A stretch of 57,351 nt of DNA from SXXH01 sp041165735 (GTDB taxonomy: Bacteria > Planctomycetota > UBA1135 > GCA-002686595), in the NCBI GenBank assembly GCA_046341775.1, contig JBKDQQ010000022.1:1-57351 (forward strand), read 5' to 3'. Below the pieces are notes generated by a model. That model had not been told where the DNA came from. It ran no database searches and saw only the letters and a program-made list of their open reading frames with translations. Positions 45,681 to 54,062 of the stretch are shown piece by piece (position 1 is the first letter of the stretch; each line of letters starts with the position of its first letter). The translations under genes and the position numbers were made by a program.

Positions 45681-46337
45681 ATGGAATTCGTCTACGTCCT
45701 GCCCCGCACCAGCCTGTTCCCGGACCGCTACCCGCTGGGGTTGCTGCCGTTCGGGACTGGCCCTGAACAGTACGACCCGCAACGCTTCGAGGCGCTGCTG
45801 GCCGGGGAGGCGTATTTCGTCGAACGCGCGTGGGCCGAGCGCCAGCCGGGCGTGAAGCAGGTCATTCCCTACAACGTGGTCCTGTGCGACGGACGCGTGC
45901 TCTTGATGCGCCGCACCTCGGGCGGCGACGCGCGCCTGCAGGACAAGCACTCGATCGGCGCCGGCGGCCACGTCAATCCGGTCGACCAGGCCGAGGGCGA
46001 GAGCGTCCTCGACGCCTGCACGCGCCGCGAGATCGAAGAAGAGCTCGATGTCCGCGGCACGTGGACCGTGCGGCGCATCGGCTTGATCAACGACGACACC
46101 AACCCCGTGGGCGCCGTGCACGTAGGACTCGTGCAGGTGGTGGAGGTCCTCGGGACCGTCGCCATCAAGGAGACCGACCGCATGGAAGGACGACTCGTCC
46201 CGGTCGAGGATCTGCGCGCGCTGCTCCAGCGCGGCGCGAACTTCGAGACCTGGTCGCGGCTGCTCGTCGAGCGGCTGGACGAGTTGCTGCCCAACCTGCG
46301 CACCACGCTGCACCACGGCGCGGGCGCGCCCGCGTGA
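45681..46337 (+). CDS. NUDIX hydrolase
   Basis: A 218-residue NUDIX-fold protein. The NUDIX box begins at about residue 93: GAGGHVNPVDQAEGESVLD followed by REIEEELDV, which keeps the metal-binding REUxEE but has Asp at the usual Gly of the final part. The N-terminal ~60 residues (FVYVLPRTSLFPDRYPLGLL) are not part of the fold core and may set specificity. Substrate is unknown. The ATG was chosen because sequence upstream in frame overlaps the promoter and the RNase P RNA. Confidence 0.82.
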   Translation: MEFVYVLPRTSLFPDRYPLGLLPFGTGPEQYDPQRFEALLAGEAYFVERAWAERQPGVKQVIPYNVVLCDGRVLLMRRTSGGDARLQDKHSIGAGGHVNPVDQAEGESVLDACTRREIEEELDVRGTWTVRRIGLINDDTNPVGAVHVGLVQVVEVLGTVAIKETDRMEGRLVPVEDLRALLQRGANFETWSRLLVERLDELLPNLRTTLHHGAGAPA

Positions 46338-46491
46338 ACGTCCCGCGCCAGCCCGAACAAACCACCCGCCCGAGCAAGCTCCGAGCGCGACCCGCGCGCG
46401 AAGCAAACCAAGCAAGACGCACACGCCGCCACCGGACGCGCCGGAGGCGACGCACGGCCCCCCACACGCCAGACGGACTCGACCGCACACA

Positions 46492-46716
46492 ATGAGCACC
46501 ACCAAGAAGAGCCGCGAGCTGCTTCCCGACCGGATCTACGACATGCTGCTGGGGGCCCGCACCGCCGACAAGGTGACCATCCACTTCAAGGATGGGCGCC
46601 TCGTGACGGGCGCGTTGATCTTCAACCCGTTCAAGGGCACGGGACGCATCATCAACATCGACCAGGAAGTCAGCCTCGACTTCGCCATCGACGAGATCCG
46701 CGACTTGAAGATGTGA
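46492..46716 (+). CDS. 74-residue conserved-looking protein, possibly Sm/SH3-like fold
   Basis: A small basic N terminus (MSTTKKSRELLPDRIYDMLL) is followed by a pattern of short strands (KVTIHFKDGRLVTGALIF, GRIINIDQEVSLDF) and a final IDEIRDLKM. The alternation of strands with a central DGR turn resembles a small Sm- or SH3-like barrel. It is not recognisably Hfq. The leader is C/A-rich and unstructured. Two strong hairpins follow the stop, so it appears monocistronic and well terminated. Function unknown. Confidence 0.55.
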   Translation: MSTTKKSRELLPDRIYDMLLGARTADKVTIHFKDGRLVTGALIFNPFKGTGRIINIDQEVSLDFAIDEIRDLKM

Positions 46717-46722
46717 CGCGCC

Positions 46723-46745
46723 GCGCGCGGGGATCGCCCGCGCGC
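46723..46745 (+). terminator. GC hairpin after the 74-residue gene
   Basis: A 9-bp perfect stem GCGCGCGGG/CCCGCGCGC with a 5-base loop lies 6 bases after the stop codon. Confidence 0.55.
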
Positions 46746-46755
46746 CGTCGCCTCA

Positions 46756-46793
46756 GCGCGCCCGGCACGCGTCGACGACGCGGTCGGGCGCGC
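46756..46793 (+). terminator. Second GC hairpin
   Basis: Arms GCGCGCCCG and CGGGCGCGC lie 20 bases apart with further pairing possible inside. It may reinforce the first hairpin. Confidence 0.35.
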
Positions 46794-46884
46794 AGCCTTG
46801 CCGGCCGCCGATCCGCGCCTCGGCGCGGCCTTTTCCGCGCGGGTGCGCGTTGAGCCGCGCCGGACGCGGGTGCAGACTGCGGCC

Positions 46885-49458
46885 ATGCTCCCCTTGCTCG
46901 CTTGCGCCGCGTCGCTCTTGCTGGAAGCCCCCGGTCCGCTCGTGGAGGCGCGCGGCGAAGAGGGCTTCCATCCGGTGTGCGCGCTCGCGAACGGCCTCGT
47001 GGTCGTGCCGCTGCACTCGCGCTCCGAGGTGGTGGCGCGCGCCGCGCGCAACGCCGACGGCTGGAGCCTGCGCTTCTCGGGCGGCGCGGGCGCGCGCCTG
47101 CAGCCGCCGAGCCTGCGCGTGCTCGAGCACGCGAGCGACGAGCGCGTGGTGCTGGCGCAGGACGGCGCGCCGCGGCTCGTGTCCGGCGCGCGCTGCGCCT
47201 GGCGGGTCGCGCGCGATGGCGGCGACGAATCCCCGTGGTTGCTGCGCCAGGACCGCGAGGCGCTGGCGGGGACGCTGCTCGTCGAGCTGCGCGACGTGCG
47301 CGCCGGCGAGTCGCTGGTGCTGGTGCCGGCGCAAGGGGCGGGCGAAGCCCCGTTGACGGTCGTGGCGCGGCCGGAAGGCGTCGCGGGGCCGCTCGGCGCC
47401 GCGGTGCGCTCCCGCTCCACCGACGCCAGCGTGCGGCCGCTCGCGCCGGCGGAGCGGACGACGATCACGCTCGAGGTCGGAGGCGTCGGGCTCGACCCGT
47501 TGCCGGTCGCGCGCGTCGCGCCGGACGACCTGGCGGCCGCGCCGGCGCGCGAACCGTCGGCCGTTCGTCAAGTTTCCTTGACACACGCCGGGCGCGCGGC
47601 GGTGCACGGGGCCGGCTTCGATTGGCCCGCGCCGCGGACCGCCGGTGGATCCGAAGCCGTGCCGCGCGACCCGCGCGCCGAGATCGAGCTGGGCGGGGAC
47701 GCGGGGTTCCACTGCAGCTGGGAGGCGGGCGCGGAACCGCCCGAAGGGCGCGTGCGCACGCTGCTCGTGGACGTGCGCGCGCGCGGCGGCGAGCTCGACG
47801 CGGCGAGGCGCGAGCCGCGTCCGGCCGCGACGCCGACGGGCGCGCTGTTCGTCGACGCCACGGCGCGCTCGGGCGTCCGCATGCTGCACGCCGAGGGCGA
47901 GGACCTGCAGCTCGACATCCGCCCCACGATGGGCCCGGGCGCAGCCTGGGGCGACGTGGACGGGGACGGGTGGCTCGACCTGCACCTGCCGCAGGGCGAG
48001 GGTCGCGCGGGACTCGCTCCGCAATCGGCGCGCTTCTTCCGCAACCTGGGCGATGGACGCTTCGTCGACGAGACCGAGGCGCGCGGACTGGCGCTCGTGG
48101 GCGCGGGCATGGGCGCGCTGTTCGCGGACCTCGACGGCGACGGCGACCTCGACCTCGTCGCGTTGGAGCGCGGACGCGCGCGACTGATGATCGCCCACGA
48201 GGGGCGCTTCCACGACCGCAGTGCGGCGCTCGGCCTGCCCGACGGCCGCTGGTACACCGCGGCGGCGGCGGGCGACGTCGATCGCGACGGCGACCTCGAC
48301 TTGTACGTCACGAGCTACCTGCGCTACGACGAGTCCGCCATGCCGCCGCTCGAGGAGGACCGCTACCAGCGCGAGGATCCCGTGGCGATGCTCCCCTACG
48401 CCTTCCCCGGCGAGGCCAAGTCGCTCCTCTTGAACGAACCCGCGCCGGCGGTCGACGCCGCGAACGGCGGAGCGCTGTTCGCGCGCCGGTTCCGCGACGT
48501 CGCGCCGGAGGCGAAGCTCGACGATCCCGCCGGACGCGGCATGCAAGCCTTGTTCTGGGACTTCGACCGCGATGGCGACCTGGACTTGTCGCTCGCCAAC
48601 GACGTGTCGCCCAACCGGTTCTGGCGCAACGAGGGCGGCGGCGCCTTCAAGGACGTGGGCTTCAGCTCCGGCCTCGACGATCCGCGCGGGTCGATGGGGC
48701 TCGCCGCGGGCGACGTCGACGGCGACGGCGACGAGGACTTGTTCGTCAGCAACTGGCAGCTCGAATCCAACGCGCTGTACGTGAACAACCTCGTCTCGCA
48801 CAACTCGTCGCGCAGTCGCGTGGCGACCTTCCGCGACAAGGCGGTGGAAGCGGGGTTCGCGCGCCCCAGCGTGGGCCTGACCGGCTGGGGCGTCGAGCTG
48901 CTCGACTTCGACAACGACGGCGACCTGGATGCGGCCTTGGCGAACGGCTACACCGGCCCCGACTACGAAGGCACCGGCATCTGCGCGGGCCAGCCCTGCC
49001 ACTACTACGAGAACGACGGCGAAGGCCGCTTCGCGCTCTCGACCGTCCTTGGCGGCGAGGCCTTCGCGCGTCCGTTGGCTTCGCGCGCCATGTGCGCGGC
49101 CGACCACGACCGCGACGGCGACCTCGACCTCGTCGCCACCGCCAACAACGGCGTGGCGCGCCTCCTCGAGAACCGCTCGCCGCGCGGGAACGCCTGGCTC
49201 GTGCTGCGCTTGCGGGGCGCCGGACTCAACACGCACGCGATCGGCGCGGAAGTGGAGATCGAAGTCGGCGGCAAGCGGCTGCGCCGCTCGCTGCGCGCCG
49301 GCACGGGCTACTTGTCCGGCAACCCGCCCGAACTGCATTTCGGGCTGGGTGCGGCGCGCAAGGTCGATGCGTGCATCGTGCGCTGGCCTTCGGGACGCGA
49401 ATCGCGCCACGACATCGCGACCATCGACGCGATCGCGACCATCGAGGAGCCGCGTTGA
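46885..49458 (+). CDS. CRTAC1 family protein with long N-terminal region
   Basis: An 857-residue exported protein with signal MLPLLACAASLLLEAPGP. Residues about 20-330 are a non-repeat, beta-rich region of unknown type. FG-GAP/VCBS repeats begin at about residue 350 (DVDGDGWLDLHL, DLDGDGDLDLVA, DVDRDGDLDLYV, DFDRDGDLDLSL, DVDGDGDEDLFV, DFDNDGDLDAAL). The C terminus is an ASPIC/UnbV domain (LNTHAIGAEVEIEVGGKRLR to FGLGAARKVDACIVRWPSG). No UnbU-like gene is adjacent, unlike the first copy. A CAGACT hexamer lies 6 bases upstream. A dyad copy with a run of rare codons lies at 47566. Confidence 0.87.
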   Translation: MLPLLACAASLLLEAPGPLVEARGEEGFHPVCALANGLVVVPLHSRSEVVARAARNADGWSLRFSGGAGARLQPPSLRVLEHASDERVVLAQDGAPRLVSGARCAWRVARDGGDESPWLLRQDREALAGTLLVELRDVRAGESLVLVPAQGAGEAPLTVVARPEGVAGPLGAAVRSRSTDASVRPLAPAERTTITLEVGGVGLDPLPVARVAPDDLAAAPAREPSAVRQVSLTHAGRAAVHGAGFDWPAPRTAGGSEAVPRDPRAEIELGGDAGFHCSWEAGAEPPEGRVRTLLVDVRARGGELDAARREPRPAATPTGALFVDATARSGVRMLHAEGEDLQLDIRPTMGPGAAWGDVDGDGWLDLHLPQGEGRAGLAPQSARFFRNLGDGRFVDETEARGLALVGAGMGALFADLDGDGDLDLVALERGRARLMIAHEGRFHDRSAALGLPDGRWYTAAAAGDVDRDGDLDLYVTSYLRYDESAMPPLEEDRYQREDPVAMLPYAFPGEAKSLLLNEPAPAVDAANGGALFARRFRDVAPEAKLDDPAGRGMQALFWDFDRDGDLDLSLANDVSPNRFWRNEGGGAFKDVGFSSGLDDPRGSMGLAAGDVDGDGDEDLFVSNWQLESNALYVNNLVSHNSSRSRVATFRDKAVEAGFARPSVGLTGWGVELLDFDNDGDLDAALANGYTGPDYEGTGICAGQPCHYYENDGEGRFALSTVLGGEAFARPLASRAMCAADHDRDGDLDLVATANNGVARLLENRSPRGNAWLVLRLRGAGLNTHAIGAEVEIEVGGKRLRRSLRAGTGYLSGNPPELHFGLGAARKVDACIVRWPSGRESRHDIATIDAIATIEEPR
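47566..47583. repeat. Dyad copy CGTCAA-GTTTCC-TTGACA
   Basis: Inside the second CRTAC1 gene, over CGT CAA GTT TCC TTG ACA. Four of the six codons end in A or T in a gene that otherwise almost always ends codons in G or C. Confidence 0.5.
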
Positions 49459-49510
49459 AGGCGCGGCCCGCCCCCGCATGCGCGAGGATGGGCGCGCCTC
49501 GAGCGGCGCA

Positions 49511-50164
49511 TCAGAGCTTCTTCTTGGACAAGTAGAAGTCGATGCGTTCGGTGTCGGTGCGCGCCAGGCGCTCGGCGACCTCGTCCACGGTCCTCGGCGG
49601 CGGCACGATCACCGCCTCGCCCGGGCGCCAATTGACCGGCGTGGCGCAACCGTGGGCGTCGGTCGTCTGCAACGCGTCGACGAGTCGCAGGATCTCGTCC
49701 ATGTTGCGTCCCACGCTCATCGGGTAGTACACGAGGGCGCGGATCACGCCCTTGCCGTCGATGACGAACACGGCGCGCACCGTGGCGACCGTCGAGACGC
49801 GGTCGTGCAGCATGCCGTACAGGCGCGCGACCTCCATCGTCATGTCGGCGATGATCGGGAAGGGCAGGTCCACGTGCAGCACCTGCTTGAGGTTCTCGCG
49901 CCAGGCGAGGTGGCTGTGGATCGAATCGATCGACAAGCCGAGCAGCTTGACGCCGCGCTGCTCGAACTCCTTGGCGCGCCGCGCGAACTCCGCCATCTCG
50001 GTCGAGCACACGGGCGTGAAGTCGGCGGGGTGCGAGAAGAGCACGACCCAATCGTTGCCGCGCCAGGTCGACAGGCGCAGGGTGCCGTGCGTGGACGGGG
50101 CTTCGAAGTCCGGCGCGGGGTCGCCGATCCTCGGCAGGGAAGTGGTGGTCAGGAGCGGGGCCAT
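49511..50164 (-). CDS. Peroxiredoxin (Prx6/1-Cys-like group)
   Basis: Thiol peroxidase of 217 residues. GDPAPDFEAPSTHGTLRLST opens the thioredoxin-like fold. The peroxidatic Cys is C53 in HPADFTPVCSTEMAEF, with the supporting Thr at 50. LLGLSIDSIHSHLAW, PFPIIADMTMEVARLYGM and RAVFVIDGKGVIRAL follow. The C-terminal extension has C173 in DAHGCATPVNWRPGEAVIVP, the position of the extra Cys in archaeal-type Prx6 enzymes. TAGCAT lies 6 bases before the ATG. Cytoplasmic peroxide removal is the expected role. Confidence 0.93.
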   Translation of the reverse strand: MAPLLTTTSLPRIGDPAPDFEAPSTHGTLRLSTWRGNDWVVLFSHPADFTPVCSTEMAEFARRAKEFEQRGVKLLGLSIDSIHSHLAWRENLKQVLHVDLPFPIIADMTMEVARLYGMLHDRVSTVATVRAVFVIDGKGVIRALVYYPMSVGRNMDEILRLVDALQTTDAHGCATPVNWRPGEAVIVPPPRTVDEVAERLARTDTERIDFYLSKKKL

Positions 50165-50170
50165 GCCCCC

Positions 50171-50176
50171 ATGCTA
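50171..50176 (-). promoter_or_regulatory. -10 hexamer of the peroxiredoxin gene
   Basis: TAGCAT on the minus strand with a 6-base gap to the ATG. Confidence 0.45.
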
Positions 50177-50219
50177 GGCGAAGGGCCGCCCGCGGGACAG
50201 TCGCGGCAGGCCGGGCTTC

Positions 50220-50678
50220 TCAATCGCGCACCCAGGCGGCCAGGCCGCGCGCGTGGCGTTGCTTGAGGAGGGCCAGCTCCTCGCAGGCGCGCGCCTCGTG
50301 CAAGAGCCCCACGCGGGCGAGGTAGGCCGCGTGGCCCCTGTACCAGCGCGCGAGCTGCTGCTCGGACTCGCTGCAGAGGCGCAATGTCAGGGCGCGGCCG
50401 CCGCAACGGGTCGATTGGGCGAGGATCCACGCCAGCGCCTCTCGCCGGCGCGAGCGCCGGGCGGGTCGCGCGCCGAGGCGGGCCATCAACTCCGAGAGGC
50501 GCTCGACCTGCAGCAGCTCCTCGCGGCCGTACTCGGCCAGCAGCACGGCCAACTCGCGGTCGCGCAATGTGCGCGCGAGCAGCGGGTAGATGGCGCGCGC
50601 GCCCAGCTCGGCGAGGAGCGCCACGCGCATGTCGTCGAGCAGGGCGCGGTCGACCGCGATGCTTCCCTCGTCCCGCAT
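50220..50678 (-). CDS. Ferritin-like helical protein
   Basis: A 152-residue, nearly all-helical protein. Helix pairs such as DDMRVALLAELGARAIYPLL, LAVLLAEYGREELLQVERLS and ALTLRLCSESEQQLARWYRG resemble a rubrerythrin/ferritin-like bundle with Glu residues at ligand-like positions. The usual ExxH His is replaced by Gln in the second helix, so metal binding is uncertain. It follows the M1 peptidase gene by 19 bases on the same strand and is probably in one transcript with it. Role unknown. Confidence 0.5.
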   Translation of the reverse strand: MRDEGSIAVDRALLDDMRVALLAELGARAIYPLLARTLRDRELAVLLAEYGREELLQVERLSELMARLGARPARRSRRREALAWILAQSTRCGGRALTLRLCSESEQQLARWYRGHAAYLARVGLLHEARACEELALLKQRHARGLAAWVRD

Positions 50679-50697
50679 GTCGCTCGTCCGGGCCGCT

Positions 50698-53175
50698 TCA
50701 CTCGCGCAGCGCGGGACTGTCCTCGATGCGCAGGCGCTCGTCGTCGTAGGCGGAGCGCGCGTGCAGCGCCCGCAGCGCCGCGGCGACCTGCGCCGTGCGC
50801 ACGCGGCCGAGTTGCTCGATGGCGGCGCGCCGCACGCGGTAGCGGTCGGACTCGAGCAGCGCGAGCAGGCGCTTGGCGAGCGCCGGATCCGACTGCAAGG
50901 CGGGAGCCAGAGCCGCCAGCGCCACGCCGCGCGTGGCGTCGGCCCGCGACGCGTCGAGCGCCACCTGTTCGAGCAGGTCGCGCGCCCGCGGATCGGCGCT
51001 GCGCCCGATGGCGGCCACGACGCGCGATTCGCGCGCGCCGTGCGGACTCGCCACGGCGAGTTGCGCGCGCAGTCCGTCGAGGTCGAGCGCGCCGCATGCG
51101 GCGAGCAGTTGCACGGCGGCGCCTTCGACGGCCCACGAGGGCGCGTCCGCGGCGCTCGCGCGCGCCGACTCGACCAGCGCGGAGAGCGCCTCGGGAGCGA
51201 GCCGAGAGGCCGCGGCGGCCAGCGCCTCGAGCGCCGCCACGCGCACCGCCGGGAAGGGGTCCGCCGCCGCGGCGGCGACGAGCGCGTCGTGCGCCTCGTC
51301 CGCCGCGAAGGGCGCGAGCGCCTGCACGATGGCGACCTTGGGCTCCTTCGCGCGCTCCGCGGCGAGACGCCCCAGGAGCGCGGCGCCGATCCTGCGCTTG
51401 AGCTCCGCGTCGGTCCCCGCGGAGAGCTCCTTGCCGAGCAGTCGGGCCGCCGCGCGCCGGCCTTGCGCGTCGCCGGCGTGGGCGAGCTGCGCCAGCGCCT
51501 CGTCGCCGGAGATGGCGTGGCGCAGGTCCATCGGCACGAACGCGCCGGGATCGAGCCTGACCCATTCGAAGTCCCCGTCCACCCCCAGTTCGAACCGCTC
51601 GACGCGCTCGTCGACCTCCACGCGGCGCGTGGTTCCCCCGGCCTTGTCGCCGAATTCGACCTCCAGCGGGAAGGCGAACGCGGCGGGAATGCCGGAGCCC
51701 GCGTCCTGCACCTGCTCGAGGTGCAGGATCACGCCGTGGGCGGTGCGCTCGTGGCGCGCGACGACGATCGGATGGCCGCGCCCGCGCAGCCACTCGCGCT
51801 CGAAGCGCGCGAGGTCCATGCCGCTCGAGGCTTCCACGCAGTCGACGAACTCGGCCGTGGTGACGGCGCGATTGAGGTTCAGGCCCGTCCAGCGCCGCAG
51901 CGCCGCCTCGAAGCGCTCGTCGCCGAGCATGCCGCGCAGGAGCTGCAGGCGCGCCGCCCCGCCCGGGTAGACGTGCCCGCTGAAGAAGAGCTCCATCGGC
52001 TCGCGCCCGAGGCCATGCACCACGGCGCGCCGCGAACGCTCGCCCGCCATGCGCAGGTACGACTCCTGCGTGTCGCGCATCTCGCACAGGAAGGCGTCGC
52101 GCCCGCGCGAGCGCTCGGTCCACAGCAGGGTCAAGTACGTGGCGAAGCCCTCGTTCAACCAGATCTCCGACCACTCGGCGCAAGTGAGCAGGTCGCCGAA
52201 CCACTGGTGCGCCGCCTCGTGGGCCACGAGCCCGGTGATCGGCTGGTCCGCGCGGCCCTTGGCGTCGAACAGCGCCGTGTCGGTCAGCGTGGTGGCGGAC
52301 AGGTTCTCCATGCCGCCGTAGTGGAAGTCGTCCACGCAGGTCTGCGCGTACTTCGGGTGCGGGTAGCGCACGCCGGTCAGTTCGGAGAAGTACGCCAGGA
52401 TCTCGTCGGTCTCCTCGAACGCCGGCAGCAGCTCGCCGGCCAGCGCGCGCGGTCCGTGGAACGACAGCGGCGTCGACCCGAACTCGCCGTGCGCGCTGGC
52501 GAACTCGCCCGCCGCGAGCGTCACGAGGTAGCTCGGGTGCGGGAAGGTCGCGCGCCAGCGTTCCCGCGCGCGCGCACCGGACTCCACGCGCTCGATCCGC
52601 TCGCCGGCGGCCACGATGGTCCAGTGCGCCGGCGCGTCGACCACGAGCTCGTGCGTGGCGCGCTCGCGCGGCTCGTCGAAGCACGGGAACCAGCCGCGCG
52701 CCTCGTCGCATTCGCCCTGCGTCCACGCCTGCGTCGGCACGCCGTCGACGACTCCGGCCCAATGCAGTCCGGTGCGCGGCGAGCCTCCGTAGGCGATCGA
52801 CAATTCGCACCACTCGTCGCGCGCCAAGGGACGCGCCAGGCGGATCGCGAGCTTGTCGCCAGCGTGCTCGAACTCGAGTTGCGCGCCGCGCTCGTCGCGC
52901 ACGCCGCGGACCTCGAGGCCGTCGAGGTCGAGCACGACTTCGTCGACGCGCGACTCCTTGGACCACAAGCGCACCCGGCACGCGCCCTCGATCGCGCGGC
53001 GTTCGGGATGCAACGCCAGCTCGATGGAGTAGTGCTCCACGTCGAACGGCACTTGGCGCGAGGCGAGCTCGCGCTGCGGACGGGAGAGTGAAGGCGCCTG
53101 CGAGGCGGGCAGGCCGGCGCAGGCCGCGAGGAGCAGGCCGGCGCACAGGACCGGGACGAACCGCTGGGGGAGCAT
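50698..53175 (-). CDS. M1 family aminopeptidase lipoprotein with HEAT-like C terminus
   Basis: An 825-residue exported zinc aminopeptidase. The signal (FVPVLCAGLLLAACAG) ends in a lipobox Cys. The N-terminal beta domain is followed by the substrate motif FHYGGMENLSATT and the zinc site HEAAHQW (H319, E320, H323), with E342 in WLNEGFATYL. The C-terminal ~250 residues are repeated helices of HEAT type (for example YRVRRAAIEQLGRVRTAQVA). The ATG was chosen for the lipoprotein signal and the TAGGAT 7 bases upstream. It probably trims peptides at the cell envelope. A ferritin-like gene follows. Confidence 0.92.
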   Translation of the reverse strand: MLPQRFVPVLCAGLLLAACAGLPASQAPSLSRPQRELASRQVPFDVEHYSIELALHPERRAIEGACRVRLWSKESRVDEVVLDLDGLEVRGVRDERGAQLEFEHAGDKLAIRLARPLARDEWCELSIAYGGSPRTGLHWAGVVDGVPTQAWTQGECDEARGWFPCFDEPRERATHELVVDAPAHWTIVAAGERIERVESGARARERWRATFPHPSYLVTLAAGEFASAHGEFGSTPLSFHGPRALAGELLPAFEETDEILAYFSELTGVRYPHPKYAQTCVDDFHYGGMENLSATTLTDTALFDAKGRADQPITGLVAHEAAHQWFGDLLTCAEWSEIWLNEGFATYLTLLWTERSRGRDAFLCEMRDTQESYLRMAGERSRRAVVHGLGREPMELFFSGHVYPGGAARLQLLRGMLGDERFEAALRRWTGLNLNRAVTTAEFVDCVEASSGMDLARFEREWLRGRGHPIVVARHERTAHGVILHLEQVQDAGSGIPAAFAFPLEVEFGDKAGGTTRRVEVDERVERFELGVDGDFEWVRLDPGAFVPMDLRHAISGDEALAQLAHAGDAQGRRAAARLLGKELSAGTDAELKRRIGAALLGRLAAERAKEPKVAIVQALAPFAADEAHDALVAAAAADPFPAVRVAALEALAAAASRLAPEALSALVESARASAADAPSWAVEGAAVQLLAACGALDLDGLRAQLAVASPHGARESRVVAAIGRSADPRARDLLEQVALDASRADATRGVALAALAPALQSDPALAKRLLALLESDRYRVRRAAIEQLGRVRTAQVAAALRALHARSAYDDERLRIEDSPALRE

Positions 53176-53182
53176 GGGCGGG

Positions 53183-53188
53183 ATCCTA
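53183..53188 (-). promoter_or_regulatory. -10 hexamer of the M1 peptidase gene
   Basis: TAGGAT on the minus strand with a 7-base gap to the ATG. Confidence 0.5.
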
Positions 53189-53242
53189 ACCGAGGCTTGG
53201 ACGCGCGGGGGCACGCTTGCCAGACTCGCGCGAGGGCTCTCC

Positions 53243-54046
53243 ATGGACTTCCTGCTCGAGTGCGTCGGCTTCCCGCCGGATTGGCCGCTGCGCCGCCTGG
53301 TCGACGCCGCGCAGGCGCGCGGCGAACCGGCCGCGTGGCGTGGTCCGGCCGCGACGCACAAGAGCCTGCGCCTCGGCGAGCTCGTCGAGGTGCTGGTCGA
53401 GCGCGACGGCGCCGGGCCGTGGTCGTGCCTGCCCTTGTGCGCCTCGCCGCACCGCCTGCGCCTCGCCGTGCAGGCGCGCGCGAAGATCGCGGACGCGCGC
53501 TTCGACGCGCTCGTCTCCGGACGAGTGCTGCCCGACGGCGCGCGGCACGCGACGCTGGGCGATCGCGCGGACGCCGGCGCGGGGGGCTACGGCGCGAGCG
53601 CCTGCCTCGTCGACGCGCGCAAGTTGCCCAAGCGCCTGGCGGCGGGGCATGTGCTCGCGCTCGAGCTGTGCGCGCTGGCCTTGGATGTCTCGTACATCGG
53701 CGCCGACAAGGGCTGCGAACACCCGCAAGCGTTGGACATGGAGCGCGGGGCGTGGTTGGCGCCGCTGGCCGGCGTCGACGATCCATCGGGCGCGATGGAG
53801 CTGTCGGCGCGCATCGCGCGCATCGTGCGCGAGAAGAACCCGCTGACGAGCGAGCCCTACGAGGTGCTCGAGCTCGATTGCCCGGTGCGCCCGATCCGCG
53901 CGCTGTGCTCGCGCTGGTCGCGCGAAGCGGAGGGGCTCGAGCCGCCGCAAGTGGGCGCGCGCATCGAGGGCGTGTTCCTCTTCGCCGGCCGCGTGCGCGG
54001 AGGGCTGCCCGGCCCGCAAGGCCGCGCGCGCGCGAACTTCGGCTGA
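53243..54046 (+). CDS. Hypothetical protein
   Basis: A 267-residue soluble protein with no signal peptide or membrane helix. It opens MDFLLECVGFPPDWPLRRLV and has mixed alpha/beta sequence through RVLPDGARHATLGDRADAGA and LALDVSYIGADKGCEHPQAL to RPIRALCSRWSREAEGLEPP. The ATG was chosen because the upstream in-frame codons overlap the divergent promoter region. Codon use is normal for the window, so it is a real gene. I recognise no family. It is convergent with a zincin-like gene 16 bases away. Confidence 0.55.
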   Translation: MDFLLECVGFPPDWPLRRLVDAAQARGEPAAWRGPAATHKSLRLGELVEVLVERDGAGPWSCLPLCASPHRLRLAVQARAKIADARFDALVSGRVLPDGARHATLGDRADAGAGGYGASACLVDARKLPKRLAAGHVLALELCALALDVSYIGADKGCEHPQALDMERGAWLAPLAGVDDPSGAMELSARIARIVREKNPLTSEPYEVLELDCPVRPIRALCSRWSREAEGLEPPQVGARIEGVFLFAGRVRGGLPGPQGRARANFG

Positions 54047-54062
54047 GGCGGGGCGCGGCGCG

